In this document: in pieces, positions 34,938-46,027 of the stretch
Layout of the letters: each line of letters opens with the position of its first letter
How positions within the stretch are numbered: the stretch's first letter is position 1
Origin: Qipengyuania psychrotolerans
GTDB lineage: Bacteria; Pseudomonadota; Alphaproteobacteria; Sphingomonadales; Sphingomonadaceae
Direction of reading: 5' to 3'
Assembly: GCF_019711355.1 (NCBI RefSeq)
Contig: NZ_CP081297.1
Coordinates: forward strand, 2,439,001-2,503,000
Length of the DNA: 64,000 nucleotides
Position numbers and translations under genes: made by a program
The notes under the pieces: generated by a model
The model's input: only the letters and a program-made list of their open reading frames with translations
Databases searched by the model: none
What the model was told of the DNA's origin: nothing

Positions 34938-36176
34938 ATGACACGGGCCCTGCACATCCTCGACCATTCGCTGCCCCTGCATTCGGGCTATACCTTCCGC
35001 ACGCGCGCAATCCTGAAGAGCCTGCAAGCGGGCGGGGTGGAAGTGCGCGGGATCACGGGCCAGCGCCACTCGGCCAATGGGCCTGACGTCGAGGTGGCTG
35101 ACGGGCTGAGCTTTTACCGCACGCCTGGAACACCCTCGGGACCGCCGGTCGCCCGCGAGATGCGCGAGATCGCGGCGCTGCGCCGCCAGATCGAGCAGAC
35201 TGCGCGCGATTGGCGTCCTGACGTCATCCATGCCCATTCGCCCGCGCTTTGCGGAATGGCGGGATTGAAGGCTGCACGCGCGCTCGGCATTCCCTTCGTC
35301 TATGAAATCCGCGCGTTCTGGGAAGATGCCGCCGTAGGGAACGGCACCGGCCGGGAAGGATCGGCCAAATACCGGCTGACCCGCGCGCTCGAGAACCGCG
35401 TGGTCAGAAAGGCAGATGCCGTCTTCACGATCTGCGAAGGATTGCGCGGCGACCTTGTCGATCGCGGCCATGATGCCTCGAAGATCCGCATTTCGCCCAA
35501 CGGGGTCGACCTGTCGCTGTTCGGCGATCCGCCGGGGCGCGATGACGCGCTGGCCAGCCGACTTGGCATTGGCGGCGGGCCCGTCATCGGCTTCATCGGC
35601 AGCTTCTACGATTATGAAGGCCTGGACGATCTGATCGCGGCCATGCCCGCTTTGCGCGCCCGCCATGAGAATGCCCGTTTGTTGCTGGTTGGCGGCGGCC
35701 CCATGGACGACGCGCTGCGCGCACAAGCCATGAACTCCGCAGCGGCAGATGCGATCACATTCACCGGGCGCGTGCCGCATTCCCAGGTTGAACAGTACTA
35801 TTCGCTGATCGACGTACTTGCCTATCCCCGCAAACGCTCGCGCCTGACTGATCTCGTGACGCCGCTGAAGCCGCTCGAGGCGATGGCCCAGCGAAGGATC
35901 GTGGCGGCAAGCAATGTCGGCGGCCACCGCGAATTGATCGAGGACGGGGTTACTGGCGCGCTATTCCCGCCGGATGATCCAGCCGCCATTGCGTCTGCCC
36001 TCGCCGATCTGATCGATCGCCGCGAGAGCTGGGAGGCCATGCGTGAAGCCGGGGTGGTCCATGTCGCTGCAAAACATGACTGGGCACGCAATATCGCGCG
36101 TTATCGCGACCTTTACGATGAGCTGCTAGGCAGGCGCGAAGTTGGGACGTCACGTTTGAGGATCGAACACGCATGA
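34938..36176 (+). CDS. Glycosyltransferase, exosortase A system-associated (GT4 family)
   Basis: A GT-B-fold glycosyltransferase of 412 aa that I recognise as the PEP-CTERM/exosortase-A-associated family. The N-terminus reads HILDHSLPLHSGYTFRTRAIL, the acceptor-side Gly-rich loop of this family. The C-terminal donor domain has ISPNGVDLSLF, VIGFIGSFYDYEGLDDLI and the E-x7-E region in DLVTPLKPLEAMAQRRIVAASNVGGHRELIEDG. ATG 34938 follows AGGA with an eight-base gap and is preferred over ATG 34929. The likely role is early assembly of exopolysaccharide or protein-linked glycan at the membrane. It is divergent from the ligase of the same system and overlaps a downstream membrane protein by four bases. 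Confidence 0.9.
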   Translation: MTRALHILDHSLPLHSGYTFRTRAILKSLQAGGVEVRGITGQRHSANGPDVEVADGLSFYRTPGTPSGPPVAREMREIAALRRQIEQTARDWRPDVIHAHSPALCGMAGLKAARALGIPFVYEIRAFWEDAAVGNGTGREGSAKYRLTRALENRVVRKADAVFTICEGLRGDLVDRGHDASKIRISPNGVDLSLFGDPPGRDDALASRLGIGGGPVIGFIGSFYDYEGLDDLIAAMPALRARHENARLLLVGGGPMDDALRAQAMNSAAADAITFTGRVPHSQVEQYYSLIDVLAYPRKRSRLTDLVTPLKPLEAMAQRRIVAASNVGGHRELIEDGVTGALFPPDDPAAIASALADLIDRRESWEAMREAGVVHVAAKHDWARNIARYRDLYDELLGRREVGTSRLRIEHA

Positions 36177-36970
36177 GCAGCGACAATGATCATGGCCTGA
36201 CCAGCCGCGCCTGGTTCCGCCCGGCTGTAGGCCTGTGGTTCGGCATGCTTATCGGCGCAGGCACTCTTGGAGTGCTCTATGTAACGCCTCCCGCCACCCG
36301 CGATGGGCTGTTCCAGCAGGCCGGCCTCTCAGGACTGCACCGCTTTTTCGAACCGCCGGTCGGAATGGCCGGATTCGCCGCCGTGGCCATAGTGGCCGGC
36401 TTGCTGGGCCTGCTGTTCGGCCTGGTTGTTGCGCGCCGGCTCGCCCGATCTTCTGACGAGGAAGAATGGGACGAGTGGGAAGAGCCCGAGCTCATTGAAG
36501 AAGACGCCGAGCCTGAAGATCACGGCCGCAAACGCATGTTTTCCGCGCGGGACGATATTGGCGAAGAAGGGATTGCGATCACCGAAACCGCCGTGGAGAT
36601 AGACGAGGCCGAGGATGTGGACGCCGCCGAGGAGCCAGAAGTGATCACGGCACCGGCCCCGAAGCCATTCGTAGAAGCTCCAGCCGAACCTCCGGAAGTA
36701 GTGCCCGACACCGCGCCCCGCCACGAATCGCTAGCGGATCTCTCGCTCGATCAGCTGACACGGCGCCTGGGCGCTGCGCTTCAAGCCAGCAAGTCTGGTC
36801 CAAAAGCCCCACAGGCACCACTTCAAGAAGACGATCCGGACCACGTCATCTCCTTCCTCCGGCGCGAAGCATCTCGCCGCGATGGAGAAGACGTGCCGCA
36901 GGGCGATGATCCGCAAGCGGCACTGCGCAGCGCGCTCGACAAACTGGGACGCGTCGGCAAACCCGACTGA
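36173..36970 (+). CDS. Unknown two-helix membrane protein with acidic cytoplasmic region
   Basis: A 265-aa protein I do not recognise. Two hydrophobic helices lie near residues 19-40 (VGLWFGMLIGAGTLGVLYV) and 64-90 (GMAGFAAVAIVAGLLGLLFGLVVAR). After them comes a strongly acidic stretch (DEEEWDEWEEPELIEEDAEPED) and a Pro/Ala/Glu-rich linker. The C-terminus, with SLADLSLDQLTRRLGAALQAS and a charged helix, looks like a small folded or coiled-coil segment. Its start overlaps the glycosyltransferase stop (ATGA), so the two are co-translated. A scaffold or regulator of the glycan machinery is possible. Similar proteins appear to be lineage-specific. Confidence 0.72.
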   Translation: MSSDNDHGLTSRAWFRPAVGLWFGMLIGAGTLGVLYVTPPATRDGLFQQAGLSGLHRFFEPPVGMAGFAAVAIVAGLLGLLFGLVVARRLARSSDEEEWDEWEEPELIEEDAEPEDHGRKRMFSARDDIGEEGIAITETAVEIDEAEDVDAAEEPEVITAPAPKPFVEAPAEPPEVVPDTAPRHESLADLSLDQLTRRLGAALQASKSGPKAPQAPLQEDDPDHVISFLRREASRRDGEDVPQGDDPQAALRSALDKLGRVGKPD

Positions 36971-37233
36971 TAATTCGGCAATTCCCCAGCCCGTCCATCG
37001 CTTGATGGATACGAATTCGCGTTTGCTGCAATGCGGCAAAATGCGCGAAATCTTGGGCCATGTGAAATTTTGCTACACTCTCACGGCATTGCAAAAGTGC
37101 TTTCGTGCCTTCAAAGGAAGGGTTCGCGAAATTTTGGCAGTGCGCGCTTGCGGCACTGCGGCATTTTCACCCGTTTCTGCCCGCCGCCAAGGCTGGTATA
37201 CGAGGCGGGTCCGACTGGAGGACGCCTCGGCGC

Positions 37234-40200
37234 ATGCAGGTTACGCACTCTTCTTACCCCGACCGCCAAGGGCTCTACGATTCGCGCAATGAACACGATG
37301 CGTGCGGCGTCGGCATGGTTGCGCATATCAAGGGCGAGAAGAGCCATTCGATTGTCAGCCAGGCGCTGACGATCCTTGCCAATCTCGATCACCGCGGCGC
37401 GGTCGGTGCCGATCCCTTGCTCGGCGATGGTGCTGGCATCCTTATCCAGACGCCCGACCCGTTGATCCGCAAATGGGCCAAAAACGGCGGCTTCGACCTG
37501 CCCGAAGCGGGCGATTACGCCATCGCGATGTGCTTCCTCCCCCAGCAGGACGAGGCGCGCGAGTTCGTCGAGAAGCAGCTGGAAAGATTCGCCGAAAAGG
37601 AAGGCCAGCGCATCGTGGGATGGCGCGATGTTCCGGTCACCCTCGATGGGCTGGGCAGGGCGGTTGTCGATTCCATGCCAGTCATACGTCAGTGCGTAAT
37701 CGCGCGCGGGATGAACTGCGCCGATAACGATGCCTTCGAGCGCAAGCTGGTGGTCATTCGCAAGCAAACGCTCAACCCGCTTGCCGCGCTTGAGGAAAAG
37801 CACGGAATTCCGGGCCTCAGCCAAGCCTATATCCCGAGTTTTTCGAGCCGGACGGTGGTCTACAAGGGGCTGCTGCTCGCCAATCAGGTCGGCACATTCT
37901 ACGATGATCTGCGCGATGAAGATTGTGTCAGCGCCCTTGGTCTCGTGCACCAGCGATTCAGCACCAACACCTTTCCCAGCTGGCGTCTGGCCCACCCTTA
38001 CCGCTTCATGGCGCACAATGGCGAAATCAACACGGTTCGCGGCAATGTGAACTGGATGGAAGCCCGCCGCCGCACGATGGAAAGCGATCTGCTCGGCGCC
38101 GACCTCGACAAGATGTGGCCGCTCATCCCGCACGGGCAATCGGACACGGCCTGCCTCGACAATGCGCTCGAACTGCTGCTGGCGGGCGGCTACGACCTGG
38201 CCCACGCGATGATGATGCTCATGCCTGAAGCCTGGGCCAAGAACGAGCAGATGGATCCCGCCCGCCGCGCGTTCTACGAATATCACGCCGCCCTGATGGA
38301 GCCGTGGGACGGCCCTGCTGCCGTGTGCTTTACCGATGGCCGCCAGATCGGCGCGTGCCTTGACCGTAACGGCCTGCGTCCGGCGCGCTATTGCACGACC
38401 AAGGACGATCTCGTTGTGCTCGCTTCGGAAAGCGGCGTGCTGCCGTTCGAAGAAGAAGAAATCACCCGCAAGTGGCGCCTCCAGCCTGGCAAGATGCTGC
38501 TGATCGACCTCGAAGAAGGCCGCATCGTGGAGGACGAAGAACTCAAGAACAGCCTCGCCGCTGCCGAGCCCTACGAGGCATGGCTGGAAAAGGCGCAGTA
38601 CAAGCTCGAGGACCTCGACCATATCGAGCCCGACCTGTCGGGAATCCCGCAGTCCGAGCTTTCGCTGCTCAACCGCCAGCAGGCGTTCGGCTATACGCAG
38701 GAGGACATCCAGCGCTTCCTCGAGCCCATGGCCGCCAAGGGCGAGGACCCGATCGGATCGATGGGCACCGACACGCCCATCGCTGTCCTGTCGCAGCGCA
38801 GCCGCCTGCTCTACGATTACTTCAAGCAGAACTTCGCACAGGTCACCAACCCGCCGATCGATCCGATCCGCGAAGAACTGGTGATGAGCCTGTTGTCGAT
38901 GATCGGCCCGCGCCCGAACCTGCTCGGCCGCGATGGCGGTACGCACAAGCGCCTGGAAGTGAAGCAGCCTATCCTCACCAATGACGACCTGGCGAAAATC
39001 CGCTCGGTCGAAGTGGCTCTGGACGGCGCATTCCGCACCGCGACCATCGATATTACCTGGGATGCCAGCACCGGGGCCGACGGGCTTGCCATGGCGCTCA
39101 AGGAAATGTGCTGGGCCGCAACCGAAGCGGTGCTGGGCGATGCAAACATCCTGATCTTGTCGGACCGGGCCCAGGGCCCCGACCGGATCGCCATGCCGGC
39201 CTTGCTGGCGACAGCCGCCGTGCATCATCAGCTGGTGCGGCAGGGTTTGCGCATGCAGACCGGCCTCGTCATCGAAACCGGCGAAGCGCGCGAAGTGCAT
39301 CATTTCTGCGCACTGGCGGGTTACGGCGCAGAAGGCATCAATCCCTACCTCGCCATCGAAACGCTGGAAGATCTGCGCGCCAAGAAGCTGCCGGACCTCG
39401 ATCCGGCGGAAGTTCAGACGAATTTCGTCAAGGCTGTCGGCAAGGGTATCCTCAAGGTCATGTCCAAGATGGGCATTTCCACCTACCAGTCCTATTGCGG
39501 CGCGCAGATCTTCGACGCGGTCGGCCTGTCGAGCGAGTTCATCGACACCTATTTCACGGGCACAGCCACTTCCATCGAAGGCATCGGCCTTAAGGAAGTC
39601 GCCGAAGAAGCGGTCCGCCGCCACGCGCAGGCATTCGGTGACAATCCGCTGTACAAGGGCATGCTCGATGTGGGCGGTATCTACCAATACCGCATCCGCG
39701 GCGAGGACCATGCATGGACCCCGCAGAACATCGCCAGTCTCCAGCACGCCGTTCGCGGCGGGGACGTTACGAATTACGACGAATTCGCCAAGAGCGTGAA
39801 TGAGCAGTCCGAACGCCTGCTGACCATTCGCGGGCTGATGGAACTGAAGAAGGCCCCGCGCCCGCTGGACTTGTCGGAAGTCGAACCCGCAGTGGATATC
39901 GTAAAGCGGTTCAGCACCGGCGCGATGAGCTTCGGCTCGATCAGCCATGAGGCGCACTCCACGCTCGCAATTGCGATGAACCGCCTGGGTGCTCGCTCCA
40001 ATACCGGCGAAGGCGGCGAGGAGCCCGAGCGCTTCAAGCCGCTTCCCAACGGCGATTCCATGCGCAGCCGCATCAAGCAGGTGGCATCGGGCCGGTTTGG
40101 CGTCACGACCGAATACCTCGTCAATTCGGACGACATCCAGATCAAGATGGCGCAGGGCGCAAAGCCTGGCGAAGGCGGCCAGCTGCCCGGCCACAAGGTC

Positions 40201-41895
40201 GACAAGCGCATCGGCAAAGTGCGTCATGCAACGCCCGGTGTGGGTCTGATTTCGCCACCGCCGCACCACGACATCTATTCGATCGAAGACCTCGCACAGC
40301 TGATCCACGACCTGAAGAACGTCCAGCCCGCAGCACGTATCTCGGTGAAGCTCGTATCTGAAGTCGGGGTGGGTACGGTCGCAGCGGGCGTCTCCAAGTC
40401 CAAGGCCGATCACCTGACGATCTCGGGCTATGAAGGCGGCACCGGCGCAAGTCCGCTGACTTCGCTGACGCACGCCGGTTCTCCGTGGGAAATCGGTCTG
40501 GCCGAAACACAGCAGACACTGCTGCTCAACGATTTGCGCAGCCGCATCGCGGTGCAGGTCGATGGCGGCCTGCGCACCGGACGCGATGTCGCGATCGGTG
40601 CATTGCTGGGCGCTGACGAGTTTGGTTTCGCAACCGCCCCGCTGATTGCGGCGGGCTGTATCATGATGCGCAAATGCCATCTCAACACCTGCCCGGTCGG
40701 CGTTGCCACTCAGGACCCGGAACTGCGCAAGCGCTTCACCGGCACGCCCGAGCACGTTATCAATTACTTCTTCTTCGTCGCCGAAGAACTTCGCCAGATC
40801 ATGGCCGAAATGGGCTTCCGCACCCTCGAGGAAATGGTGGGACGCGTGGACCGCGTCGACATGCGCCGGGTGCGCCGTCACTGGAAGGCGCACGGGGTCG
40901 ACCTCAGCCGTATCCTGCACGAAGTGCCGCGCGCAGAAGGCCAGGCGCTCCACCATACGGAAAACCAGGATCACGCCTTGGGCGCAGCGATGGATGTCGA
41001 GCTGATCCAGGCCTGCAAACCCGCCATCGAGAGCGGTCAGGCAGTCCAATTGACCCGCGACATTCGCAATGTGAACCGCACCGTTGGCACCATGCTGTCG
41101 GGCCGCATCGCGGAGGCCTATGGCCATGCAGGCCTGCCGCAAGATACCATCCGCATCGACCTCACGGGGGTAGCCGGGCAAAGCTTCGGCGCATGGCTCG
41201 CCCACGGTGTCACCATGAGTTTGACCGGCGATGCCAATGACTATGTCGGCAAGGGTCTGTCCGGCGGACGCATCATCGTCAAACCGCCGCAAAATGTCAG
41301 CCGCGATCCGACCGAGAACATCATCGTCGGCAACACGGTGCTTTACGGCGCGATTGCGGGCGAGGCCTATTTTGCCGGCGTCGGCGGCGAACGCTTCGCC
41401 GTGCGCAATTCGGGCGCAATTGCCGTTGTCGAGGGTACGGGCGACCATCCTTGCGAATACATGACCGGCGGCGTTGTCTGCGTGCTGGGCAAGACCGGCC
41501 GCAATTTCGGCGCGGGGATGAGCGGCGGCATTGCCTATGTCTACGATCCCGACGGCGAGTTCGAGAAGCGGGTGAACCACGCTCAGGTCGACGTCCTCGA
41601 CGTCAAACCGGGTGACGGTGATGGCGCCGAGAAGAGCTGGGGACACCCCGAACAACGCGCTGTCTCGGTCGACAACCCTGGCATGGGCGATCCGCTGTAT
41701 CATGACGCCGAACGCCTGAAGGTGCTGGTCGAACGGCACTACCTGCACACCGGCTCGGCCCGCGCCAAGGCGCTGCTCGGCAATTGGGAAAACGAGCTCA
41801 AGAACTTCCGCAAGATCATGCCGCGCGACTATGCGCGCGCGCTCAAATCCCTCGAGGACGAGCGCGAGCAGGCAGCAATGGAGGCTGCAGAATAA
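37234..41895 (+). CDS. gltB: Glutamate synthase (NADPH) large subunit
   Basis: The 1,553-aa alpha subunit of GOGAT, which makes glutamate from glutamine and 2-oxoglutarate. The N-terminal class II amidotransferase starts, after a 23-residue propeptide, at the nucleophile Cys24 ([10 protein letters not shown]). The central and FMN-binding synthase domains follow, with [20 protein letters not shown] and the 3Fe-4S cluster motif [15 protein letters not shown]. The C-terminal beta-helix GXGXG domain is evident in the glycine-rich repeats around [23 protein letters not shown] 37234 has GGAGG at 37217-37221; the frame is open 43 codons further upstream to a GTG, but a longer leader before Cys is unlikely. 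The stop overlaps the gltD start by one base. Confidence 0.96.
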   Translation: MQVTHSSYPDRQGLYDSRNEHDACGVGMVAHIKGEKSHSIVSQALTILANLDHRGAVGADPLLGDGAGILIQTPDPLIRKWAKNGGFDLPEAGDYAIAMCFLPQQDEAREFVEKQLERFAEKEGQRIVGWRDVPVTLDGLGRAVVDSMPVIRQCVIARGMNCADNDAFERKLVVIRKQTLNPLAALEEKHGIPGLSQAYIPSFSSRTVVYKGLLLANQVGTFYDDLRDEDCVSALGLVHQRFSTNTFPSWRLAHPYRFMAHNGEINTVRGNVNWMEARRRTMESDLLGADLDKMWPLIPHGQSDTACLDNALELLLAGGYDLAHAMMMLMPEAWAKNEQMDPARRAFYEYHAALMEPWDGPAAVCFTDGRQIGACLDRNGLRPARYCTTKDDLVVLASESGVLPFEEEEITRKWRLQPGKMLLIDLEEGRIVEDEELKNSLAAAEPYEAWLEKAQYKLEDLDHIEPDLSGIPQSELSLLNRQQAFGYTQEDIQRFLEPMAAKGEDPIGSMGTDTPIAVLSQRSRLLYDYFKQNFAQVTNPPIDPIREELVMSLLSMIGPRPNLLGRDGGTHKRLEVKQPILTNDDLAKIRSVEVALDGAFRTATIDITWDASTGADGLAMALKEMCWAATEAVLGDANILILSDRAQGPDRIAMPALLATAAVHHQLVRQGLRMQTGLVIETGEAREVHHFCALAGYGAEGINPYLAIETLEDLRAKKLPDLDPAEVQTNFVKAVGKGILKVMSKMGISTYQSYCGAQIFDAVGLSSEFIDTYFTGTATSIEGIGLKEVAEEAVRRHAQAFGDNPLYKGMLDVGGIYQYRIRGEDHAWTPQNIASLQHAVRGGDVTNYDEFAKSVNEQSERLLTIRGLMELKKAPRPLDLSEVEPAVDIVKRFSTGAMSFGSISHEAHSTLAIAMNRLGARSNTGEGGEEPERFKPLPNGDSMRSRIKQVASGRFGVTTEYLVNSDDIQIKMAQGAKPGEGGQLPGHKVDKRIGKVRHATPGVGLISPPPHHDIYSIEDLAQLIHDLKNVQPAARISVKLVSEVGVGTVAAGVSKSKADHLTISGYEGGTGASPLTSLTHAGSPWEIGLAETQQTLLLNDLRSRIAVQVDGGLRTGRDVAIGALLGADEFGFATAPLIAAGCIMMRKCHLNTCPVGVATQDPELRKRFTGTPEHVINYFFFVAEELRQIMAEMGFRTLEEMVGRVDRVDMRRVRRHWKAHGVDLSRILHEVPRAEGQALHHTENQDHALGAAMDVELIQACKPAIESGQAVQLTRDIRNVNRTVGTMLSGRIAEAYGHAGLPQDTIRIDLTGVAGQSFGAWLAHGVTMSLTGDANDYVGKGLSGGRIIVKPPQNVSRDPTENIIVGNTVLYGAIAGEAYFAGVGGERFAVRNSGAIAVVEGTGDHPCEYMTGGVVCVLGKTGRNFGAGMSGGIAYVYDPDGEFEKRVNHAQVDVLDVKPGDGDGAEKSWGHPEQRAVSVDNPGMGDPLYHDAERLKVLVERHYLHTGSARAKALLGNWENELKNFRKIMPRDYARALKSLEDEREQAAMEAAE

Positions 41896-43331
41896 TGGGT
41901 AAGGAAACCGGCTTCCTCGAATACGATCGGCGCGATGTCGATTATCTCGACGCGTCCGAGCGCGTCACCAATTACAAGGAATTCACCGTCCCGCCGAGCG
42001 AGGACGAACTGCGCAAGCAGGCGGCCCGCTGCATGAATTGCGGCATCCCGTATTGTCACAACGGCTGTCCGGTGAACAACATCATCCCGGACTGGAATCA
42101 CCTCGTCTATGAAGACGATTGGAAGAACGCGCTCGAAGTCCTGCAATCGACCAACAACTTCCCCGAATTCACCGGCCGGATATGCCCTGCTCCGTGCGAG
42201 GCGGCTTGCACGCTCAACATCGTTGACAGTCCGGTGACCATCAAGAGCATCGAATGCGCGATCATCGACCGCGGGTTCAAGGAAGGCTGGGTCAAACCGC
42301 AGCTGCCCGAAAAGCAGACCGGCAAATCGGTAGCGGTGATCGGTAGCGGGCCTGCTGGCCTCGCCGCCGCACAGCAACTGGCCAGGGCTGGCCATGCGGT
42401 GACCGTGTTTGAAAAATCCGACCGGATCGGCGGCCTGCTTCGCTACGGCATTCCCGACTTCAAGATGGAAAAGCACCTGATCAATCGCCGCGCGGTGCAG
42501 ATGGAGGCCGAGGGCGTCCAGTTCCGCACATCCAGCGAAGTCGGGGTCGAAGTCAGCTTCGAGGCGCTGAAAGAGAATTTCGACGCAGTCGTCCTGGCAG
42601 GCGGCGCGGAAGAGCCCCGGATGCTCGACATTCCCGGCGCTGAGCTTCCCGGCGTGCGCTATGCGATGGAGTTCCTGACGCAGCAAAACAAGCGCAATGC
42701 CGGCGACGACGAAGTTCGCGCCGCACCGCGCGGGACACTGTCGGCCAAGGGCAAGCACGTCATCGTTATTGGCGGCGGCGATACCGGATCGGACTGTGTC
42801 GGCACCAGCAATCGGCAGGGCGCGGCCAGCGTGACCCAGCTCGAAATCATGCCCAAACCTCCCGAGCATGAGGACAAGGCGCTGACCTGGCCGGATTGGC
42901 CGGTCAAGCTGCGCACCACGTCCAGCCACGAAGAGGGCGCAGAACGTGACTGGGCTGTCCTGACCAAGCGGGTTGTCGAGGAAAACGGCGATGTCGCCGG
43001 CCTAACCTGCGTTCGGATCGAATGGAAGGACGGCAAGATCCAGGAGATCGAAGGCAGCGAATTCACGCTGAAGGCCGACCTGATCCTGCTCGCCATGGGC
43101 TTTACCGGGCCCAAGCGGCGCGGATTGCTCGACCGGGCGGGCGTAGAGCTCGACGGCCGCGGCAATGTGAAGGCCAACACCGATCGCTATGCCACCAGCG
43201 AACCGCATGTTTTCGCGTGCGGCGACATGAGGCGCGGCCAGAGCCTGGTCGTCTGGGCGATCCGCGAAGGGCGCCAGGCGGCGCGCGCAGTGGATGAAGC
43301 CCTGATGGGGAAGACCGAACTTCCGCGCTGA
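41895..43331 (+). CDS. gltD: Glutamate synthase (NADPH) small subunit
   Basis: The 478-aa beta subunit, which takes electrons from NADPH through FAD to GltB. The N-terminal 4Fe-4S region has [17 protein letters not shown] and [12 protein letters not shown]. The FAD site is [16 protein letters not shown], the NADPH site [17 protein letters not shown], and a second FAD-contact motif near the end is [26 protein letters not shown]. Start ATG 41895 overlaps the gltB stop (TAATG), typical of the gltBD operon. Length and motifs are normal. A weak hairpin (CGGATG/CATCCG at 43337-43355) follows but lacks a T-run. Confidence 0.96.
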   Translation: MGKETGFLEYDRRDVDYLDASERVTNYKEFTVPPSEDELRKQAARCMNCGIPYCHNGCPVNNIIPDWNHLVYEDDWKNALEVLQSTNNFPEFTGRICPAPCEAACTLNIVDSPVTIKSIECAIIDRGFKEGWVKPQLPEKQTGKSVAVIGSGPAGLAAAQQLARAGHAVTVFEKSDRIGGLLRYGIPDFKMEKHLINRRAVQMEAEGVQFRTSSEVGVEVSFEALKENFDAVVLAGGAEEPRMLDIPGAELPGVRYAMEFLTQQNKRNAGDDEVRAAPRGTLSAKGKHVIVIGGGDTGSDCVGTSNRQGAASVTQLEIMPKPPEHEDKALTWPDWPVKLRTTSSHEEGAERDWAVLTKRVVEENGDVAGLTCVRIEWKDGKIQEIEGSEFTLKADLILLAMGFTGPKRRGLLDRAGVELDGRGNVKANTDRYATSEPHVFACGDMRRGQSLVVWAIREGRQAARAVDEALMGKTELPR

Positions 43332-43468
43332 TCGAACGGATGCATTACTCATCCGCCGCAATCAGTCTGGTGGCCTTCGCATGTGAAGACCTTCAACTCG
43401 ATCACGCCCCCTCCGGGCTGGCGCTGTAACGGCGAACCCGCTAGCGCTGGCCGAATGAGGAAAACTGC

Positions 43469-44587
43469 ATGAGCGCCGGTCAGACTGGCAAGTGGAAGAC
43501 GGCTGGGCTCTGGCTCTTGCGCGTGCTTGCGATACTTTTGATTGCCGGGACGCTGCTCAGCACGACCGATCTCAATCAGTGGTGGATCCGGATCTGGGAT
43601 TTCCCGCGGGTCCAGATCCTGATTGCGATGATCGTATTAGGCGCTGCACTGTGGTTTTTTGATCGCGGATGGCGGCCATGGATACCGCTCGTCCTGGCAG
43701 GTCTGAGCATCTGGCAGGTGTACCGTGTTTATCCCTACACCTCTTTCGCAGGACACGAAGTCGCGCGCACCCTGCCGGAGGAAAATTACGGCGACGGATG
43801 CTTCTCGCTCCTCACGCTAAACGTGCTTCAGACCAACCGGGAATATCAGCGCACTGCCGACTTGATCCGCCGCGTCGATCCGGACGTGCTCCTCCTGATG
43901 GAAACCGACCAGGCGTGGGCCGACGCTATGGCACCGGTAATGCAGGCCTATCCAGGTCAGATCCACCGTCCGCTGGACAACACCTATGGCATCATGTTCG
44001 CCACCCGCCTGCCGATGAGCGATGCGTCCATCCAGGACTTCGCGCAGGCAGACACGCCGTCTGTCGTCGCGACACTCAGGGTCGGCAAGAGCGCGTTTCG
44101 GATGATTGGGCTCCATCCGCGCCCTCCAACCGTGAACCAGGACACAGAAGAACGTGACGCGGAAATCATCATGGCTGCAAAGCAGTCCGGTGCACTGTCG
44201 ATGCCCGTGCTTGCCATCGGCGACTTCAACGATGTGGCATGGTCGGACACGACCCGTCTGTTCAAGAAGGTTGGCAGCTTCCTCGATCCGCGTATTGGCC
44301 GAGGCACTTATGCTACCTTCCCGGCCGATTACACCTGGCTTGGCTGGCCGCTCGATCACCTTTTCGTGACCGAGGAATTCCTGCTTCGCGACATGAGCGT
44401 CGGCAAGGCTGTCGGGTCGGACCATCGGCCGGTCCTGGCTGAGCTATGCCTCGATCCGAGACCTGCGCGGCAGCGAAACGAAGACGCCGAGGGCCCTAGC
44501 GCTGAAGATCGGGAAGACGCCGAGGGCGTGATGGAAGATTTCGAGGAAGACGAAGCGCAGGACCGGATCGAAGGCGAAGAAGGCTAG
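43469..44587 (+). CDS. Membrane-anchored endonuclease/exonuclease/phosphatase-family protein
   Basis: A 372-aa EEP-superfamily enzyme with three N-terminal membrane helices (about residues 14-33, 46-64 and 67-84), followed by the catalytic domain, probably on the periplasmic side. Metal and catalytic motifs are FSLLTLNVLQTN, LLLMETDQAW, GLHPRPPT, IGDFNDVAWSD, LDHLFVT and VGSDHRPVLAEL, so the site appears complete. The C-terminal 50 residues are an acidic, low-complexity tail rich in Glu and Asp. Family substrates include nucleic acids, phospholipids and inositol phosphates; the substrate here is not clear. It stands alone between gltD and the convergent ung. Confidence 0.85.
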   Translation: MSAGQTGKWKTAGLWLLRVLAILLIAGTLLSTTDLNQWWIRIWDFPRVQILIAMIVLGAALWFFDRGWRPWIPLVLAGLSIWQVYRVYPYTSFAGHEVARTLPEENYGDGCFSLLTLNVLQTNREYQRTADLIRRVDPDVLLLMETDQAWADAMAPVMQAYPGQIHRPLDNTYGIMFATRLPMSDASIQDFAQADTPSVVATLRVGKSAFRMIGLHPRPPTVNQDTEERDAEIIMAAKQSGALSMPVLAIGDFNDVAWSDTTRLFKKVGSFLDPRIGRGTYATFPADYTWLGWPLDHLFVTEEFLLRDMSVGKAVGSDHRPVLAELCLDPRPARQRNEDAEGPSAEDREDAEGVMEDFEEDEAQDRIEGEEG

Positions 44588-44625
44588 GCCTCAACCAGGC
44601 TTTCGCTTCGCTTTCCGTCATCGAG

Positions 44626-45315
44626 TCACAGTGACCAGTCGATTGGCAAGCGTCCATTCGCGCTTAGAAATTCATTGGCGCGGCTGAAAGGCCTTGATCC
44701 GAAAAAGCCGCGGTAGGCGGACAACGGGCTCGGGTGGGGGCTTTCGATGATGTGGTGCGGGCCGCTGCGAAGTCCGCCGATCCGCTTGGCCTTGGCCTGC
44801 GCGTGGCTGCCCCACAGGATGAAAACCGACGGCGCCTCGCGCGCGGCAACTGCGGCCACGCTTGCATCGGTCAGCGCATCCCAGCCGCGGCCCGCATGGC
44901 TGCCCGCCTTGCTGTCCTCAACCGTCAACGTGTTGTTGAGCAGCAATACGCCCTGCTGCGCCCAGCGGCTCAGATCGCCGTGTGCGGGGCGCGCAATGCC
45001 GAGATCGGATTCCAGTTCCTTGTATATGTTCACGAGACTTGGCGGGACCTTGACTCCCTGCGGCACCGAAAAGCTCAGCCCCATCGCCTGGCCGGCGCCG
45101 TGGTAGGGATCTTGCCCGAGAATCACGACCTTCACTTGGTCGAGCGGGGTCAGCTCGAGCGCCCTCAGCCTGCTGCCGCGCGGCGGATAGACCCTCTTGC
45201 CCGCGTCCTCTTCCGCCTGGAGCCAGCCGCCCAGTCGCCGTGCCTCGTCGGTTTCCAGAACCGGCTGGAGCGCGGGCCTCCAGCTTGCAGGTATGCTCTC
45301 GATCATCGCGCACAT
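44626..45315 (-). CDS. ung: Uracil-DNA glycosylase
   Basis: Family 1 UNG of 229 aa, removing uracil from DNA in base excision repair. The water-activating motif is VVILGQDPYHGAGQAMGLSFSV, with the catalytic Asp, and the DNA-intercalation loop with catalytic His is ESPHPSPLSAYRGFFGSRPFS. LLLNNTLTVEDSKAGSH is the uracil-recognition strand with its Asn. ATG 45315 follows GAAGG with a five-base gap and gives the usual length; an upstream in-frame start (45366) would add 17 atypical residues. It is convergent with the EEP gene and divergent from rnd. Confidence 0.96.
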   Translation of the reverse strand: MCAMIESIPASWRPALQPVLETDEARRLGGWLQAEEDAGKRVYPPRGSRLRALELTPLDQVKVVILGQDPYHGAGQAMGLSFSVPQGVKVPPSLVNIYKELESDLGIARPAHGDLSRWAQQGVLLLNNTLTVEDSKAGSHAGRGWDALTDASVAAVAAREAPSVFILWGSHAQAKAKRIGGLRSGPHHIIESPHPSPLSAYRGFFGSRPFSRANEFLSANGRLPIDWSL

Positions 45316-45385
45316 ATTGGCCTTCGCGCGCCTGGCGGGCCAGTAGGACTTCCCTCTAATCCCCAATCAGCCTAAGGCGCGGGCC

Positions 45386-46009
45386 ATGGCAGTACATTTT
45401 CATGAAGAAGACATTCCCGAAGGCGTCCTCGCCGCGGGTCCCGTGGCCGTCGATACAGAGACGATGGGCCTCGTCACCATCCGCGACCGGCTGTGCGTCT
45501 TGCAAATCAGCGACGGCAATGGCGACGAGCATCTCGTGCGCTTCGGTCCCGATAGCGATTACGACGCGCCGAACCTCAAGGCCGTGCTCGCAGATCCCGA
45601 GCGGCTGAAGTTGTTCCACTTCGCGCGCTTCGACCTTGCCGCCATCGAATATTATCTCGGCGTGACGGCAACACCCTGTTATTGCACCAAGATCGCCAGC
45701 AAGCTGGTGCGGACCTATACCGACCGGCACGGCCTCAAGAACCTTGTCGAGGAATTACTCGGCGAAAGCATGTCCAAAGTCCAGCAGAGCAGCGACTGGG
45801 GCGGCCCGGTACTAAGCGATGCGCAGCGCGATTACGCTGCCAGCGACGTGCGCTTCCTTCACCGCATGAAGGAAGAGCTCGACCGCCGCCTCGTTCGCGA
45901 AGGCCGGATGGAACTTGCGCAGGCGTGTTTCGATTTCCTGCCTGCTCGCGCTCATCTCGACATCCTCGGATGGGACGATCACGACATCTTCAGCCACATG
46001 TCAGCCTAG
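45386..46009 (+). CDS. rnd: Ribonuclease D-like 3'-5' exonuclease
   Basis: A DEDDy exonuclease domain of 207 aa. Exo I reads VAVDTETMGL, Exo II LFHFARFDLAAIEYY and Exo III DYAASDVRFLHRM, containing all the acidic residues and the tyrosine. It is the short single-domain form common in alphaproteobacteria, without the C-terminal HRDC domains of E. coli RNase D, and so may process tRNA or other RNA ends. It begins an apparent operon: lptC follows 18 bases later. The gene symbol is by family; a non-RNase-D role of this short form is possible. Confidence 0.88.
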   Translation: MAVHFHEEDIPEGVLAAGPVAVDTETMGLVTIRDRLCVLQISDGNGDEHLVRFGPDSDYDAPNLKAVLADPERLKLFHFARFDLAAIEYYLGVTATPCYCTKIASKLVRTYTDRHGLKNLVEELLGESMSKVQQSSDWGGPVLSDAQRDYAASDVRFLHRMKEELDRRLVREGRMELAQACFDFLPARAHLDILGWDDHDIFSHMSA

Positions 46010-46027
46010 GACGCGCAAGAGACACGC

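Noticed and set aside
37111..41748. A 1,545-codon open frame antisense to gltB
   Set aside because: gltB is unmistakable on the plus strand; high GC with strong third-position bias keeps the opposite frame open. The antisense translation has no recognisable motif and is rich in His, Arg and Gln as expected of a shadow.
43337..43355. Hairpin CGGATG/CATCCG as gltBD terminator
   Set aside because: Only six base pairs and no following T-run.
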